NCBI RefSeq assembly: GCF_009296315.1
Contig: NZ_WHLY01000002.1
Coordinates: 3,020,501-3,084,500, forward strand
Length of the DNA: 64,000 nt
Origin: Salmonirosea aquatica
Lineage (GTDB): Bacteria > Bacteroidota > Bacteroidia > Cytophagales > Spirosomataceae
Direction: 5' to 3'
In this document: piece by piece, positions 39,887-48,252 of the stretch
How the letters are laid out: every line of letters begins with the position of its first letter
Numbering within the stretch: the first letter of the stretch is position 1
Translations under genes and position numbers: made by a program
Notes under the pieces: generated by a model
Told to the model about the DNA's origin: nothing
Database searches by the model: none
The model's input: the letters and a program-made list of their open reading frames with translations, nothing else

Positions 39887-40933
39887 TCAATCTTTCAATC
39901 GCACATCACCGAACGTGGATACTACTTTGATTATAGTACCCGTACCTGAGCCTACGGTACCTGAATATTGCTTGGTGGAACGGTACGAGTCGGTCTTACT
40001 GGGTTGATTGGTGAAATTTACTTTGAGGTTGGTCGGCAGGCGGAAATCACCGTGCGTAACCGTCACATTGAACTGGCTGGACTCGGCCGGCAATACGACC
40101 GACGAATAGGCGGCCTGAATGTCCACATTTTCGGCTGAGTGGGGTAACTGATTGACCTGGAAGTTACCCGAATAGCTGAGGTTCACTTTACAGGATTCAT
40201 TGACCCGGCCAATCGTAGCCCCCGAATAGTCTATATCCGCTTCCAAGCTTCCTACTTCCCCAATGGTAAGCTTACCGAATTTGTTGATCAGTAGCAGTGT
40301 GCGCGCCTGATCTAGATCGAAATCAGAGTAGCGTATCTCCATTTTACCGCCATCCATTTTGCCTATTTTGGCCTTTCCATAGGCTACCTCGATGGTATTA
40401 CTGGCATTACCCAAATCCTCAGCTGAGAAATTGCCGTAGCGCGATTGTACCGTCAGGGGTGCCTGGAACCAGGGAATATCCGTATTACCGAATTTGTTCC
40501 TGACAATGAGGGCATTGAATTTGGGCATATTGACCACGTAGTCAATCTGAATGGAGTTTTTCTCACCGGGCTTACTACGCCAGGAGTTCCAGTTGCTGGA
40601 CCCGAACTGGCTACGGTCGATCAGCGTACGAAGCGTGATGACATTGCCCTCGCGTTTTTCGCTGATGGTGACGGCATTCAGGTAGTCCGCAGCCCGCTGG
40701 TCGGTGGGGGCGTTGGCCGTGATGGACACGTCTACCCGTATTTCTTTTTTATCCCACAGGTTGATCTTTACCTGGCCGTACTGATTATCTACCGAGAGTT
40801 GGTCGCGCGAGTCGACGGTATATACTTTTACCACGCTCTTTCGCTTTTCGATCAACTTGGGCTGCTCGGCCTGCGCTACCATCCAGGTACCCAGGACAAG
40901 CAGCATGGTACTAAATGATGCTCTTATTTTCAT
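39887..40933 (-). CDS. Exported DUF4097-type beta-helix protein
   Basis: A 348-residue protein with signal peptide (ending MVAQAEQ). The mature part is a repetitive beta-solenoid with short recurring strands such as NKFGNTDI, SRYGNFSAEDLG, AYGKAKIGKMDGGKMEIRYSDFD and NKFGKLTIGEVGSL, typical of DUF4097 putative adhesins. It is the third gene of a sigma/anti-sigma/DUF4097 unit and its start overlaps the anti-sigma gene by 23 bases. In Bacteroidota such proteins are often targets or effectors of the linked ECF sigma system. Ligand unknown. Confidence 0.85.
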   Translation of the reverse strand: MKIRASFSTMLLVLGTWMVAQAEQPKLIEKRKSVVKVYTVDSRDQLSVDNQYGQVKINLWDKKEIRVDVSITANAPTDQRAADYLNAVTISEKREGNVITLRTLIDRSQFGSSNWNSWRSKPGEKNSIQIDYVVNMPKFNALIVRNKFGNTDIPWFQAPLTVQSRYGNFSAEDLGNASNTIEVAYGKAKIGKMDGGKMEIRYSDFDLDQARTLLLINKFGKLTIGEVGSLEADIDYSGATIGRVNESCKVNLSYSGNFQVNQLPHSAENVDIQAAYSSVVLPAESSQFNVTVTHGDFRLPTNLKVNFTNQPSKTDSYRSTKQYSGTVGSGTGTIIKVVSTFGDVRLKD

Positions 40934-41522
40934 GGCGTTTGTCAGCCTGTTTGATACGTTGAAGAATAGTCAATTGTTGATTCAAAAGATCGATCTGCCA
41001 TTGCAGGTTTTGGATCATGGCCTGGATCAGGGCTTCCTGGTTGGGAGCTTTTGGTAGCTCCGAGCGCAGATTTCCGTAGCTTTTTTCCAGGCGGTCCAGA
41101 TCGGTCGAGAATTCCTGGTACAATTCCGGATTATCGCTCGTCAGGCGAATCAGTTCGGCTCGCTTTTCCTGAATGGCATCGTTGTAATGCGTGAACTCCC
41201 GGGCGTAGGCCGGTACATTCAGGGCTACCTGCGGATCGCGGGTGACGCCGAATTCTTTATTGAGGTACGCCAGATAGGATATTCCTATGGCCAAAATCAG
41301 GCCCGCGGCAATGCGCCAGTCGAAGTAGAGACTGCCCCAGCTGCGGGGGCGGGTTGTTTTTTTCAGGGGAACCGTCTGCTCTGATACGGGTTCCGAGCCG
41401 AGTTGCCCGGCAATGCGTCCCCATAAAGCATCGTCCGGTTCCAGGATATCGAAATCCTCCCGGTTGTCGCGCACAAACCGCTCCAGCCGATCCTTCTTAT
41501 CAAAAGACTTTTTCATGGTCAA
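40911..41522 (-). CDS. Probable membrane anti-sigma factor
   Basis: A 203-residue protein with an N-terminal cytoplasmic part (about 1-75) and one transmembrane helix (IAAGLILAIGISYLAYL, about residues 83-99). A periplasmic helical region follows, with regularly spaced Leu and charged residues that could form a coiled coil. It follows the ECF sigma gene and precedes DUF4097, which is the main reason for the assignment; no zinc-binding HxxxCxxC motif is seen. An ATG two codons in (41516) may be the real start. Confidence 0.75.
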   Translation of the reverse strand: MTMKKSFDKKDRLERFVRDNREDFDILEPDDALWGRIAGQLGSEPVSEQTVPLKKTTRPRSWGSLYFDWRIAAGLILAIGISYLAYLNKEFGVTRDPQVALNVPAYAREFTHYNDAIQEKRAELIRLTSDNPELYQEFSTDLDRLEKSYGNLRSELPKAPNQEALIQAMIQNLQWQIDLLNQQLTILQRIKQADKRHENKSII

Positions 41523-41677
41523 TCACTCGTTAAAAAGTAAATGTTTGGGTCAAATTGTATAATCGTTGATAGGTGTATTGGTTGAATTGTTGAAAAATTT
41601 GCTTTAAAGTCATTCGATAAAACCATCATACAAATTACTTATTGCCTATGTACCTCTGGAACTTTGTGCCAGAACTC

Positions 41678-42235
41678 CTATTTCATCAATTCCAGTAATT
41701 TCCGTTTGGCCCGCATGTACTGAGTTCTTGAAGTTACTTCGTTGATTCCCAGCACTTCTCCAATTTCCTCGTGATCGTATCCTTCGAACAAATACAGGGT
41801 CAGCACCACGCGGTACCCTTCCGGTAACTGCTGCATCGTGTGGCGGATTCGCTCCACTTCGTACACCGAGTCTTCGTGCTCGTCATGGCCATCTTCCGAG
41901 CCGTACAGTTCCCCGTCGGCGGCCTGCCACTCTTCCAGCTGGATCCATTGCATTTTCCGGCTTCGCAATTGATTGATGGCTTTATTTACCACAATCTGCT
42001 TCAGCCATGCTCCGAAGGTAGACTGCTGCCTGAACTGATGGATGTGCGTAAAAGCATCTACAAACGCTTCCTGCAAGGCATCTTCTGCCTCCCCCATGTG
42101 ATTCAGCATCCTCATGCAGACATTGAACATGGCTTTGGAATAATGCCTGTATAGCTCGTGCTGCGCCTTGCGCTCACCGAGTTTACAGCGTTCCACCAAG
42201 TCGACGTGTCGGTCGGTGTACAATTTTGTTTCCAA
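41678..42235 (-). CDS. ECF-family RNA polymerase sigma factor
   Basis: A 185-residue sigma-70 factor. Region 2 spans about residues 20-90 (YSKAMFNVCMRMLNHMGEAEDALQEAFVDAF), region 4 about 120-185 (LPEGYRVVLTLYLFEGYDHEEIGEVLGINEVTSRTQYMRAKRKL). An acidic linker (DGELYGSEDGHDEHEDS) lies between. It is followed by the anti-sigma gene after 155 bases, so the two are likely coregulated. It probably activates its own operon in response to an envelope signal, which is inferred from family habit. Confidence 0.95.
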   Translation of the reverse strand: METKLYTDRHVDLVERCKLGERKAQHELYRHYSKAMFNVCMRMLNHMGEAEDALQEAFVDAFTHIHQFRQQSTFGAWLKQIVVNKAINQLRSRKMQWIQLEEWQAADGELYGSEDGHDEHEDSVYEVERIRHTMQQLPEGYRVVLTLYLFEGYDHEEIGEVLGINEVTSRTQYMRAKRKLLELMK

Positions 42236-42391
42236 ACGGAAGGTTTAGTTTTTGAACGTTCTGAATCAAAGACCGCTACCCAGTGCGGTAAGTTGCACGA
42301 GGTACGTAAATTTTTTGAGAAATAGCCTAACTCTGCTTCAAAGCATCCGCGAACAAAGCCCCCAAAGCGTGTGTTGTTTTCAAAGCGGACG

Positions 42392-42399
42392 TACCTTTG
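42392..42399 (+). promoter_or_regulatory. -7 box of the ispH gene
   Basis: TACCTTTG matches TAnnTTTG 65 bases before the ispH ATG. The heptad array would lie within the transcribed leader. TTG at 42374 is rather close (15 bases) for a -33 element. Confidence 0.45.
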
Positions 42400-42429
42400 T
42401 CAGCAACCAACATTTTGCAGTGGGCAAAA

Positions 42430-42464
42430 CCATTGTCCACTGTCCACCGTCCATTATCAACTGA
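42430..42464 (+). repeat. Degenerate heptad array abutting the ispH start codon
   Basis: Units TGTCCAC, TGTCCAC, CGTCCAT and TATCAAC run into TGA and the ATG at 42465. C is found at -7, -14, -21, -28 and -35, preceded by T at -8, -15, -22 and -29. Confidence 0.75.
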
Positions 42465-43690
42465 ATGAAAGCCTTCGACATACCGGATTTTTACCGGAGC
42501 CATATTATTTCGCCCATCAAGGAATACCGTCGTAAGCGCGATAAGCTTAAGCGCGACTTCACCCTACGGTACTTGATTTCGGCCCTGTCCGCTTTCTGGT
42601 GGCCCGGCATTTCGGCTTTTGCTACGGCGTAGAAAACGCTATTGAAATTGCCTACCGGGCTATATCCGAAAACGCCGGCAAGCGTATTTTTCTTCTGAGC
42701 GAAATGATTCATAATCCCGACGTCAACCTTGACTTACAGGAGCGGGGGGTACGTTTTTTGATGGATACCAAAGGAAATCAGCTCATTCCCTGGGAAGAAT
42801 TGACGCCCGACGATGTGGTGGTGGTACCTGCCTTCGGCACGACCGTAGAAATCCAGAATAAGCTTTCAGAAATCGGGATCGACGCGTATGGCTACGATAC
42901 GACTTGCCCGTTTGTGGAGAAAGTCTGGAACCGCGCCACCCAAATCGGTGAGAAGGAATATACCGTGGTGGTACATGGCAAGCCGATGCACGAAGAAACC
43001 CGCGCTACCTTTTCGCACAGCAAAGAAGCCGCGCCGACCGTAGTAGTCAAAAATATGGAGCAGGCCCAGCGCTTAGGTACCTACATCACCGGCGAAGGTA
43101 CCCGAGAACAATTTTACGAGGAATTTAAAGGCCAATATTCCGAAAATTTCGACCCGGCGCGTGACCTCAAGCGCATCGGCGTCGTGAACCAGACTACCAT
43201 GCTGGCATCCGACACGCAGGGCATCGCCGATTACCTCAAGCAGGTGATGATCCGCCACTACCAGCTGCTTCCCGCCGAGATGGACGGGCATTTTGCCAAT
43301 ACCCGCGACACACTCTGCTATGCTACTAATGATAATCAGGATGCTACGTACGCGCTGCTTATGCATCCGGCTGATCTGGCCATCGTAGCCGGGGGGTACA
43401 ACAGTTCCAATACTTCGCATATCGTAGAGCTTTGCGAGAGCAAGCTACCTACCTATTTCATTACCTCCGCAGATAAAATTCTGGACCGTACCCTCATCCG
43501 GCATTTTGATATGCACCAGAAAGAAGAAATTACGACCCAAGGCTACCTGCCCGACAAGGTACCCCTCACGATTCTACTTACCTGCGGAGCTTCGTGCCCC
43601 GATGCCGTGGTGGAAGGTATCCTTACCCGAATTTTATCCTTTTTTGAAGAAGTACGTTCGGTCGGAGAAGTGATGGAGGAGTTTCAATAA
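42465..43690 (+). CDS. ispH: 4-hydroxy-3-methylbut-2-enyl diphosphate reductase (frameshift near the start in this sequence)
   Basis: IspH (LytB) makes isopentenyl and dimethylallyl diphosphate in the last step of the MEP pathway, using a [4Fe-4S] cluster. The three cluster cysteines are in GFCYGVENAIE, YDTTCPFVEK and LLTCGASCPDAV. The gene starts at 42465 (MKAFDIPDFYRS), but the frame breaks at a CCC run (42562-42564). One more C restores the family sequence DFTPTVLDFGPVRFLVARHFGFCYG and a protein of about 408 residues. Because the enzyme is normally essential, an undercalled base is much likelier than a pseudogene. A 7-bp-period array precedes the start. Confidence 0.9.
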
Positions 43691-43709
43691 AGTGCGGGAA
43701 TTGAATTTT

Positions 43710-44246
43710 TCAGACCACCGTTATCCCCAGCCAGTCTTCCCGTTCTTTCTGCTGACGGAAATGATGCCGGGCGTGCGTTTCCATGCCCTGAAACCATTCC
43801 AGCACATTCATCCAGCCAAACACCGGATGCTGGGTTTTGTAGATACCGGCATCAGCGGCGGCGGCATCGGCCAAGGCCAACCCGTCGCGCAGGGTACCTT
43901 TGAAGAGTACCTTGTACGTCTCTCGGCTTTTGGCCACAGGCTCAGGCCCGCGCACGGCTTCGGGTACCTTGACCTTGATGGGAGGGAAACTGTTGTACTT
44001 AAAAACATTCTGGCCATTCGCGTTCATTTCGCCGCCCTCCTGTCCTTTACGTTGTTCCAGACATCGCTTCACATTGGCCAGAAAAAAGTATGTGTTCGCA
44101 CCGTATAAGTGCTCGTACATCTGCCCCAGCGACCATTCTTGTTCGTCGGGCTTTGCCGCAAACTGTTCATCCGTGTAGCGGTCCAGTGCGGTAATATATA
44201 CCTGCATGGTGCGGGTGAAAGCATCCTTTAATTCATCCAGGGTCAT
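43710..44246 (-). CDS. DinB-like four-helix protein
   Basis: A 178-residue protein of the DinB/YfiT superfamily. The N-terminal helix MTLDELKDAFTRTMQVYITAL is followed by WSLGQMYEHLYGANTYFF with a metal-binding-type His, and the C-terminus has METHARHHFRQQKE, which supplies the other His residues. Members bind a divalent metal and often act as thiol-dependent transferases. It lies 31 bases downstream of the GHL10 lipoprotein gene on the same strand. The specific substrate is unknown. Confidence 0.85.
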   Translation of the reverse strand: MTLDELKDAFTRTMQVYITALDRYTDEQFAAKPDEQEWSLGQMYEHLYGANTYFFLANVKRCLEQRKGQEGGEMNANGQNVFKYNSFPPIKVKVPEAVRGPEPVAKSRETYKVLFKGTLRDGLALADAAAADAGIYKTQHPVFGWMNVLEWFQGMETHARHHFRQQKEREDWLGITVV

Positions 44247-44277
44247 ACGAGGTAGGATTTAGGCTAAAACCAAAGCA

Positions 44278-45870
44278 TTAATTCTCTGATACTTCGTTTT
44301 CATACCGCTGCAACCGATTTTCGTGTATCCATAGTCGCAGAGGACCGATGGGACGCCCTTCATTATGCAGACGGTCGACAGCCGTAACATAGTACAGGTA
44401 TTTTTTGTCCGGCTTGGTGGTGCGATCCACGAACCGCTGCCCCTCATGGCACAGGCCCACAATCCGGCGTGGATCGTGGGCCGAGGGTTTTTCCCCCTGC
44501 TCGAATCGATATACAACATAGTACCACGCCGAATCACCATCGGCGGCCAGTTCGGGGGCATTCCACAAAAGCTCTACCCCGCCCGGATGCGTTGTGGCCC
44601 GCAGGTGGCGTGGGCTCAGGGGTGGGACATTGTCTTTCCAGGGCATGGAAGGTACCAGAGCTGGAAACCGGAACAATTCGGTGCGCAGCGAATCTACAAA
44701 ACCCAGGGCATTGGCTTTCAGGGAGCGGGAGCTGAAAAAAATACTGCCGTCGGCTCCGCTCGTACGGGCATACCGTACCTGATCGGGAAGTTCCGAAGCG
44801 TTCTGCCAGGTTTTGTCCTTATCCTTGTAGCCCACACGGTAGGCGGCTTGTCCTACATACAAGTGGCGCTCGAAATGGTTATCGGCCCACCAGTCCACCA
44901 GATTCCGGAAAGGTACCTTGGCAAATCCCGAAGAGAAGTACACCTGAGGGGCGATGTAGTCGATCCAGCCTTCCTGAATCCATTTCCGGGTATCGGCAAA
45001 CATATGGTCATACGAAGTAAGGCCCCCGGTGGTATTGGAGCCGCCCGGATCGTCGCGCCGGTTGCGCCATACTCCGAACGGGCTGATGCCAAACTTGAGG
45101 CGGGGTTTGACGGCGGTCAGTGCATCGTGAATTTGCTTGATCAACACATCCACGTTATGGCGTCGCCAGTCGGCTTTACTGGCAAAATCCTGCCCGTACT
45201 TCCGAAAGGTAGCTTCATCATCCAGGGTTTGTCCGGCTACGGCGTAGGGATAAAAGTAGTCGTCGAAATGGATGCCGTCGACGTCATAGTTTTGAGCTAC
45301 GTTGACCGTCATGTCGGTGATGAACTGCCGAACCTCAGGCAGGCCGAAGTTGAACAGCTTGGCTCCGTCGTAGCTGAGAATCCAGGCCGGGTGGGTGAGG
45401 CTCAGGTTCTGGGCCGATACGCTGGTGGAAGACCGGTGCACCAGTCGGTTGAGGTTAAGCCAGGCGTGGAATTCGAGGCCCCGCCGGTGTGACTCCTGAA
45501 TCATATAGTCCAGGGGATCATAGAAAGGAACCGGCGCCCGGCCCTGCTCGCCGGTGAGCCACTCCGACCAGGGCTCGGTACTTTTGGCGTAGAAGGCGTC
45601 ACCCGCAGCGCGCACCTGCACAAAAAGGGCGTTCATGCCTACCTGTTTGTAGAAGTCGAGCAGGTTGGTGAATTCCTGTCGCTGCACGTCGGGAGTCAGG
45701 TTCTTCTGGCTGGGCCAGTCGATGTTGTCCACGGTTGCCACCCACACCGCCCGCAGTTCGCGCTTGGGGGGGCTAGGTACCTCGTCGTGCGTTTCGGGTT
45801 GAGCATGACAGGCCGTGAGGCCCTGAAAAAACAGATAAAACAGGATGATTCCGAAACCGACTTTTTTCAC
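44278..45870 (-). CDS. GHL10 (DUF187) glycoside hydrolase-like lipoprotein
   Basis: A 530-residue exported protein of the YngK/DUF187 family (glycosyl hydrolase-like 10). The TIM-barrel region begins ELRAVWVATVDNIDWPSQ and includes HAWLNLNR, FGLPEVRQFITDMTVN, DGIHFDDYFYPY and WIDYIAPQVYFSSG, followed by an Ig-like C-terminal domain. GTG at 45870 gives a lipobox (GLTACHA). An in-frame TTG at 45897 is an alternative but lies next to the promoter. Family members act on cell-wall glycans or related sugars; the substrate here is unknown. Confidence 0.88.
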   Translation of the reverse strand: MKKVGFGIILFYLFFQGLTACHAQPETHDEVPSPPKRELRAVWVATVDNIDWPSQKNLTPDVQRQEFTNLLDFYKQVGMNALFVQVRAAGDAFYAKSTEPWSEWLTGEQGRAPVPFYDPLDYMIQESHRRGLEFHAWLNLNRLVHRSSTSVSAQNLSLTHPAWILSYDGAKLFNFGLPEVRQFITDMTVNVAQNYDVDGIHFDDYFYPYAVAGQTLDDEATFRKYGQDFASKADWRRHNVDVLIKQIHDALTAVKPRLKFGISPFGVWRNRRDDPGGSNTTGGLTSYDHMFADTRKWIQEGWIDYIAPQVYFSSGFAKVPFRNLVDWWADNHFERHLYVGQAAYRVGYKDKDKTWQNASELPDQVRYARTSGADGSIFFSSRSLKANALGFVDSLRTELFRFPALVPSMPWKDNVPPLSPRHLRATTHPGGVELLWNAPELAADGDSAWYYVVYRFEQGEKPSAHDPRRIVGLCHEGQRFVDRTTKPDKKYLYYVTAVDRLHNEGRPIGPLRLWIHENRLQRYENEVSEN

Positions 45871-45974
45871 AGAGATGCAGATCAGGCGTTGGTTCAATTT
45901 TCAAAGTAACGGATTTTAGCCCAATTCCCGTGAGCGAAGTGGGCGAATTTAGCAACGCCGACCATGGTACCTCC

Positions 45975-46139
45975 TTACTCAGGGTGGATCTTTTGTGGGC
46001 CAGAACGTACCCGTCGGCAGCGTACACTGCAATACTTTACTTCTTCCCAGCAGTTTTCCCACTTTTTCCGCCAGGCGAAGGGCCGTCCGCAGGTGGGGCA
46101 TACTTTGGTGGGCAAATCGGACTTTTTTCTAATTTTCAC
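45975..46139 (-). CDS. Small DUF2256 zinc-ribbon-like protein
   Basis: A 54-residue basic protein starting with GTG ([13 protein letters not shown]) and ending PQKIHPE. It has the DUF2256 signature: [15 protein letters not shown] and [11 protein letters not shown], with four cysteines arranged as CxxC...CxxxC, presumably binding zinc. DUF2256 is widely distributed with unknown function. The gene is too short for many gene finders and uses a non-ATG start. It lies between the GHL10 gene (same strand) and the divergent glycogen synthase gene. The frame check from stop (45975-45977) to GTG (46137-46139) gives exactly 55 codons. Confidence 0.85.
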   Translation of the reverse strand: MKIRKKSDLPTKVCPTCGRPFAWRKKWENCWEEVKYCSVRCRRVRSGPQKIHPE

Positions 46140-46222
46140 GGTAAATAGCCAATTGTTTGTGATTTTAATGAAAAATAGTACCTTTCAATCCGAACCGTAG
46201 AAATAACTAACTATACCCTAAC

Positions 46223-48037
46223 TTGGAAACAATAGTTAAAAAACCGAAGAAAAGTATCCTCTTTGAAGTGGCCTGGGAAGTATGCAACCAGGTGGGCGGG
46301 ATTTATACCGTGATCCGAACCAAGGTACCTGCTATGGTGGAGAAATGGAACGAGGATTACTTTCTTCTGGGCCCCTATTTTCCCCAACGGGCCTCCTCTG
46401 AGTTTGAACCCATTACCGACCTCGATGATTCCCCGGCCGGTCGTATTGTGGGCAAAATGCGGGAGATGGGCTATGGTGTACAGTACGGTTATTGGCTGGT
46501 GACAGGGAAACCCCGCGTGATTCTGTTTGACATTGCGGGCTCGATGCACCTGCTGGATCAGATAAAATTCAATCTCTGGGAGCAGCACCGGGTTTCGACC
46601 ATCGACACGGAGGAGCTTGTTAATCAGGTGATTGTATTCGGGGATATGGTGCGGATTTTCCTTCAGGAGTTCTCTGCAGAATACGCCAAGAAGGCGGACA
46701 TCAGTGCCCAGTTCCACGAATGGATGGCCAGTAGCGGGCTGCCCGGCCTGCGCCGCGACAATGTCAAGATCGCCCTCACCTTCACCACGCACGCTACCAT
46801 GCTGGGTAGGTACCTGGCCCAGAATGTGGAGGGATTTTATAACAAACTCCCCTTCTTCGATTGGGAACACGAAGCCCGTCACTATGGCATCGTGACGCAG
46901 GCTTCCTTCGAACGGCAGGCGGCTCAGAATGCACACGTGCTGACTACGGTGAGCGACGTAACCGCCCGGGAGTGTGAGGTATTCCTGGGCCGAATTCCCG
47001 ATCTGGTGACGCCTAACGGACTCAATGTCATGCGCTTTCAGGCCGTGCATGAATTTCAGAATCTGCATCTCAAGTACAAGGAGAAAATCCATGAATTCGT
47101 GCTGGGCCATTTCTTTCCCAGCTATTCCTTCGACCTGGACAATACGCTGTATTTCTTTACTTCGGGCCGGTACGAGTTCAGCAACAAGGGCTATGATCTG
47201 ACGCTCGAAGCGCTGGCCCGTCTCAATTGGCGCATGATCCAGTCGGGCTCCGACATGACCGTCGTAATGTTCATTGTCACCAAGCAGCCCTACTATTCCA
47301 TCAATCCCGATGTGCTGCATTCACGGGCGGTGTTGGACGAATTGCAGGAAACCTGTACGGCCATCGAGAAGCAGGTAGGTGAAAAGCTGTTTCTGGCTAC
47401 GGCTTCGGGTACCAGTCACCGTATGCCCGACCTCAACCAGTTTGTCGACGAGTACTGGCGGCTGCGGCTGCGGCGCACCATTCAATCGTGGAAAACCGAA
47501 GCCTTACCCGCTTTCGTCACGCACGATCTGAAGCAGGAGGACGGTATTACGGATTTTTGCCGTAAGGCTAACCTCGTCAATAACGAGCGCGACCGCGTCA
47601 AGATCGTCTATCACCCCGATTTCGTGTCGTCCACCAATCCGCTCTTCGGGTTGGACTACGGTCAGTTTGTGCGGGGCTGTCATCTGGGCGTTTTTCCCAG
47701 CTACTACGAGCCCTGGGGCTACACCCCGCTCGAATGCGTGGTGCGTGGGGTACCTACCGTTACCAGCGATTTGTCGGGCTTCGGCGACTATATTATGCAG
47801 ATCATGCGTGACTACGAGAACCGGGGTATCTATGTCATCAACCGCAAGACCCAGAATTACTCCCAGGCCGCCGACCAGATGGCCGATATTCTGTTCAAAT
47901 TCGTGAAAATGCAGCGCCGCGACCGCATTATGCAGCGCAACCGCGTGGAGAATATCTCCGACGTGTTCGACTGGACCAACCTGCGCTCGTACTACGATAC
48001 GGCCCACGATCTGGCATTGAAGCGCAAGAAACCGTAA
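46223..48037 (+). CDS. Eukaryote-type (GT3) glycogen synthase
   Basis: A 604-residue glycosyltransferase of the GT3 family (animal/fungal GYS-like), which adds glucose from UDP-glucose to glycogen. The opening LFEVAWEVCNQVGGIYTVIRTK is diagnostic. Later landmarks are LTTVSDVTARECEVFLGRIPDLVTPNGLNV and PSYYEPWGYTPLECVVRGVPTVTSDLSGFG, which holds the catalytic region. The C-terminal regulatory phosphorylation tail of animal enzymes is absent. The start is TTG at 46223; no ATG is available in frame. This family replaces GlgA in many Bacteroidota. A terminator hairpin follows. Confidence 0.92.
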   Translation: METIVKKPKKSILFEVAWEVCNQVGGIYTVIRTKVPAMVEKWNEDYFLLGPYFPQRASSEFEPITDLDDSPAGRIVGKMREMGYGVQYGYWLVTGKPRVILFDIAGSMHLLDQIKFNLWEQHRVSTIDTEELVNQVIVFGDMVRIFLQEFSAEYAKKADISAQFHEWMASSGLPGLRRDNVKIALTFTTHATMLGRYLAQNVEGFYNKLPFFDWEHEARHYGIVTQASFERQAAQNAHVLTTVSDVTARECEVFLGRIPDLVTPNGLNVMRFQAVHEFQNLHLKYKEKIHEFVLGHFFPSYSFDLDNTLYFFTSGRYEFSNKGYDLTLEALARLNWRMIQSGSDMTVVMFIVTKQPYYSINPDVLHSRAVLDELQETCTAIEKQVGEKLFLATASGTSHRMPDLNQFVDEYWRLRLRRTIQSWKTEALPAFVTHDLKQEDGITDFCRKANLVNNERDRVKIVYHPDFVSSTNPLFGLDYGQFVRGCHLGVFPSYYEPWGYTPLECVVRGVPTVTSDLSGFGDYIMQIMRDYENRGIYVINRKTQNYSQAADQMADILFKFVKMQRRDRIMQRNRVENISDVFDWTNLRSYYDTAHDLALKRKKP

Positions 48038-48058
48038 CGGAGATTTTATAAAAAAACG

Positions 48059-48087
48059 GAGGCCGATTGAATCAATCAATCGGCCTC
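48059..48087 (+). terminator. Terminator hairpin after glycogen synthase
   Basis: Perfect 12-bp arms (48059-48070 with 48076-48087) and a 5-nt loop, then a short T-rich tail. It lies 22 bases after the stop. Confidence 0.75.
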
Positions 48088-48252
48088 TCTTGCTAATTGA
48101 AGGTACCTGCCTGGGGTACAGTTTTGCTGTAAATACTTTTTACGAAGACACGCCTTACAGAAAGTCAGTTCGCTGGCATCATTCTTTTGACGCGTACGGG
48201 TTGGAACCGGAGTACCTTTTGGGGACTCTTATCTTTTACAAAACGAACTGCT

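Noticed and set aside
44365-45492. 375-codon open frame antisense to the GHL10 lipoprotein
   Set aside because: Entirely opposite a recognisable gene, with no domain or signal peptide.
46211-47320. 369-codon open frame antisense to glycogen synthase
   Set aside because: It lies wholly opposite a clear GT3 enzyme and shows no family features; long antisense frames arise from the codon bias of the real gene.
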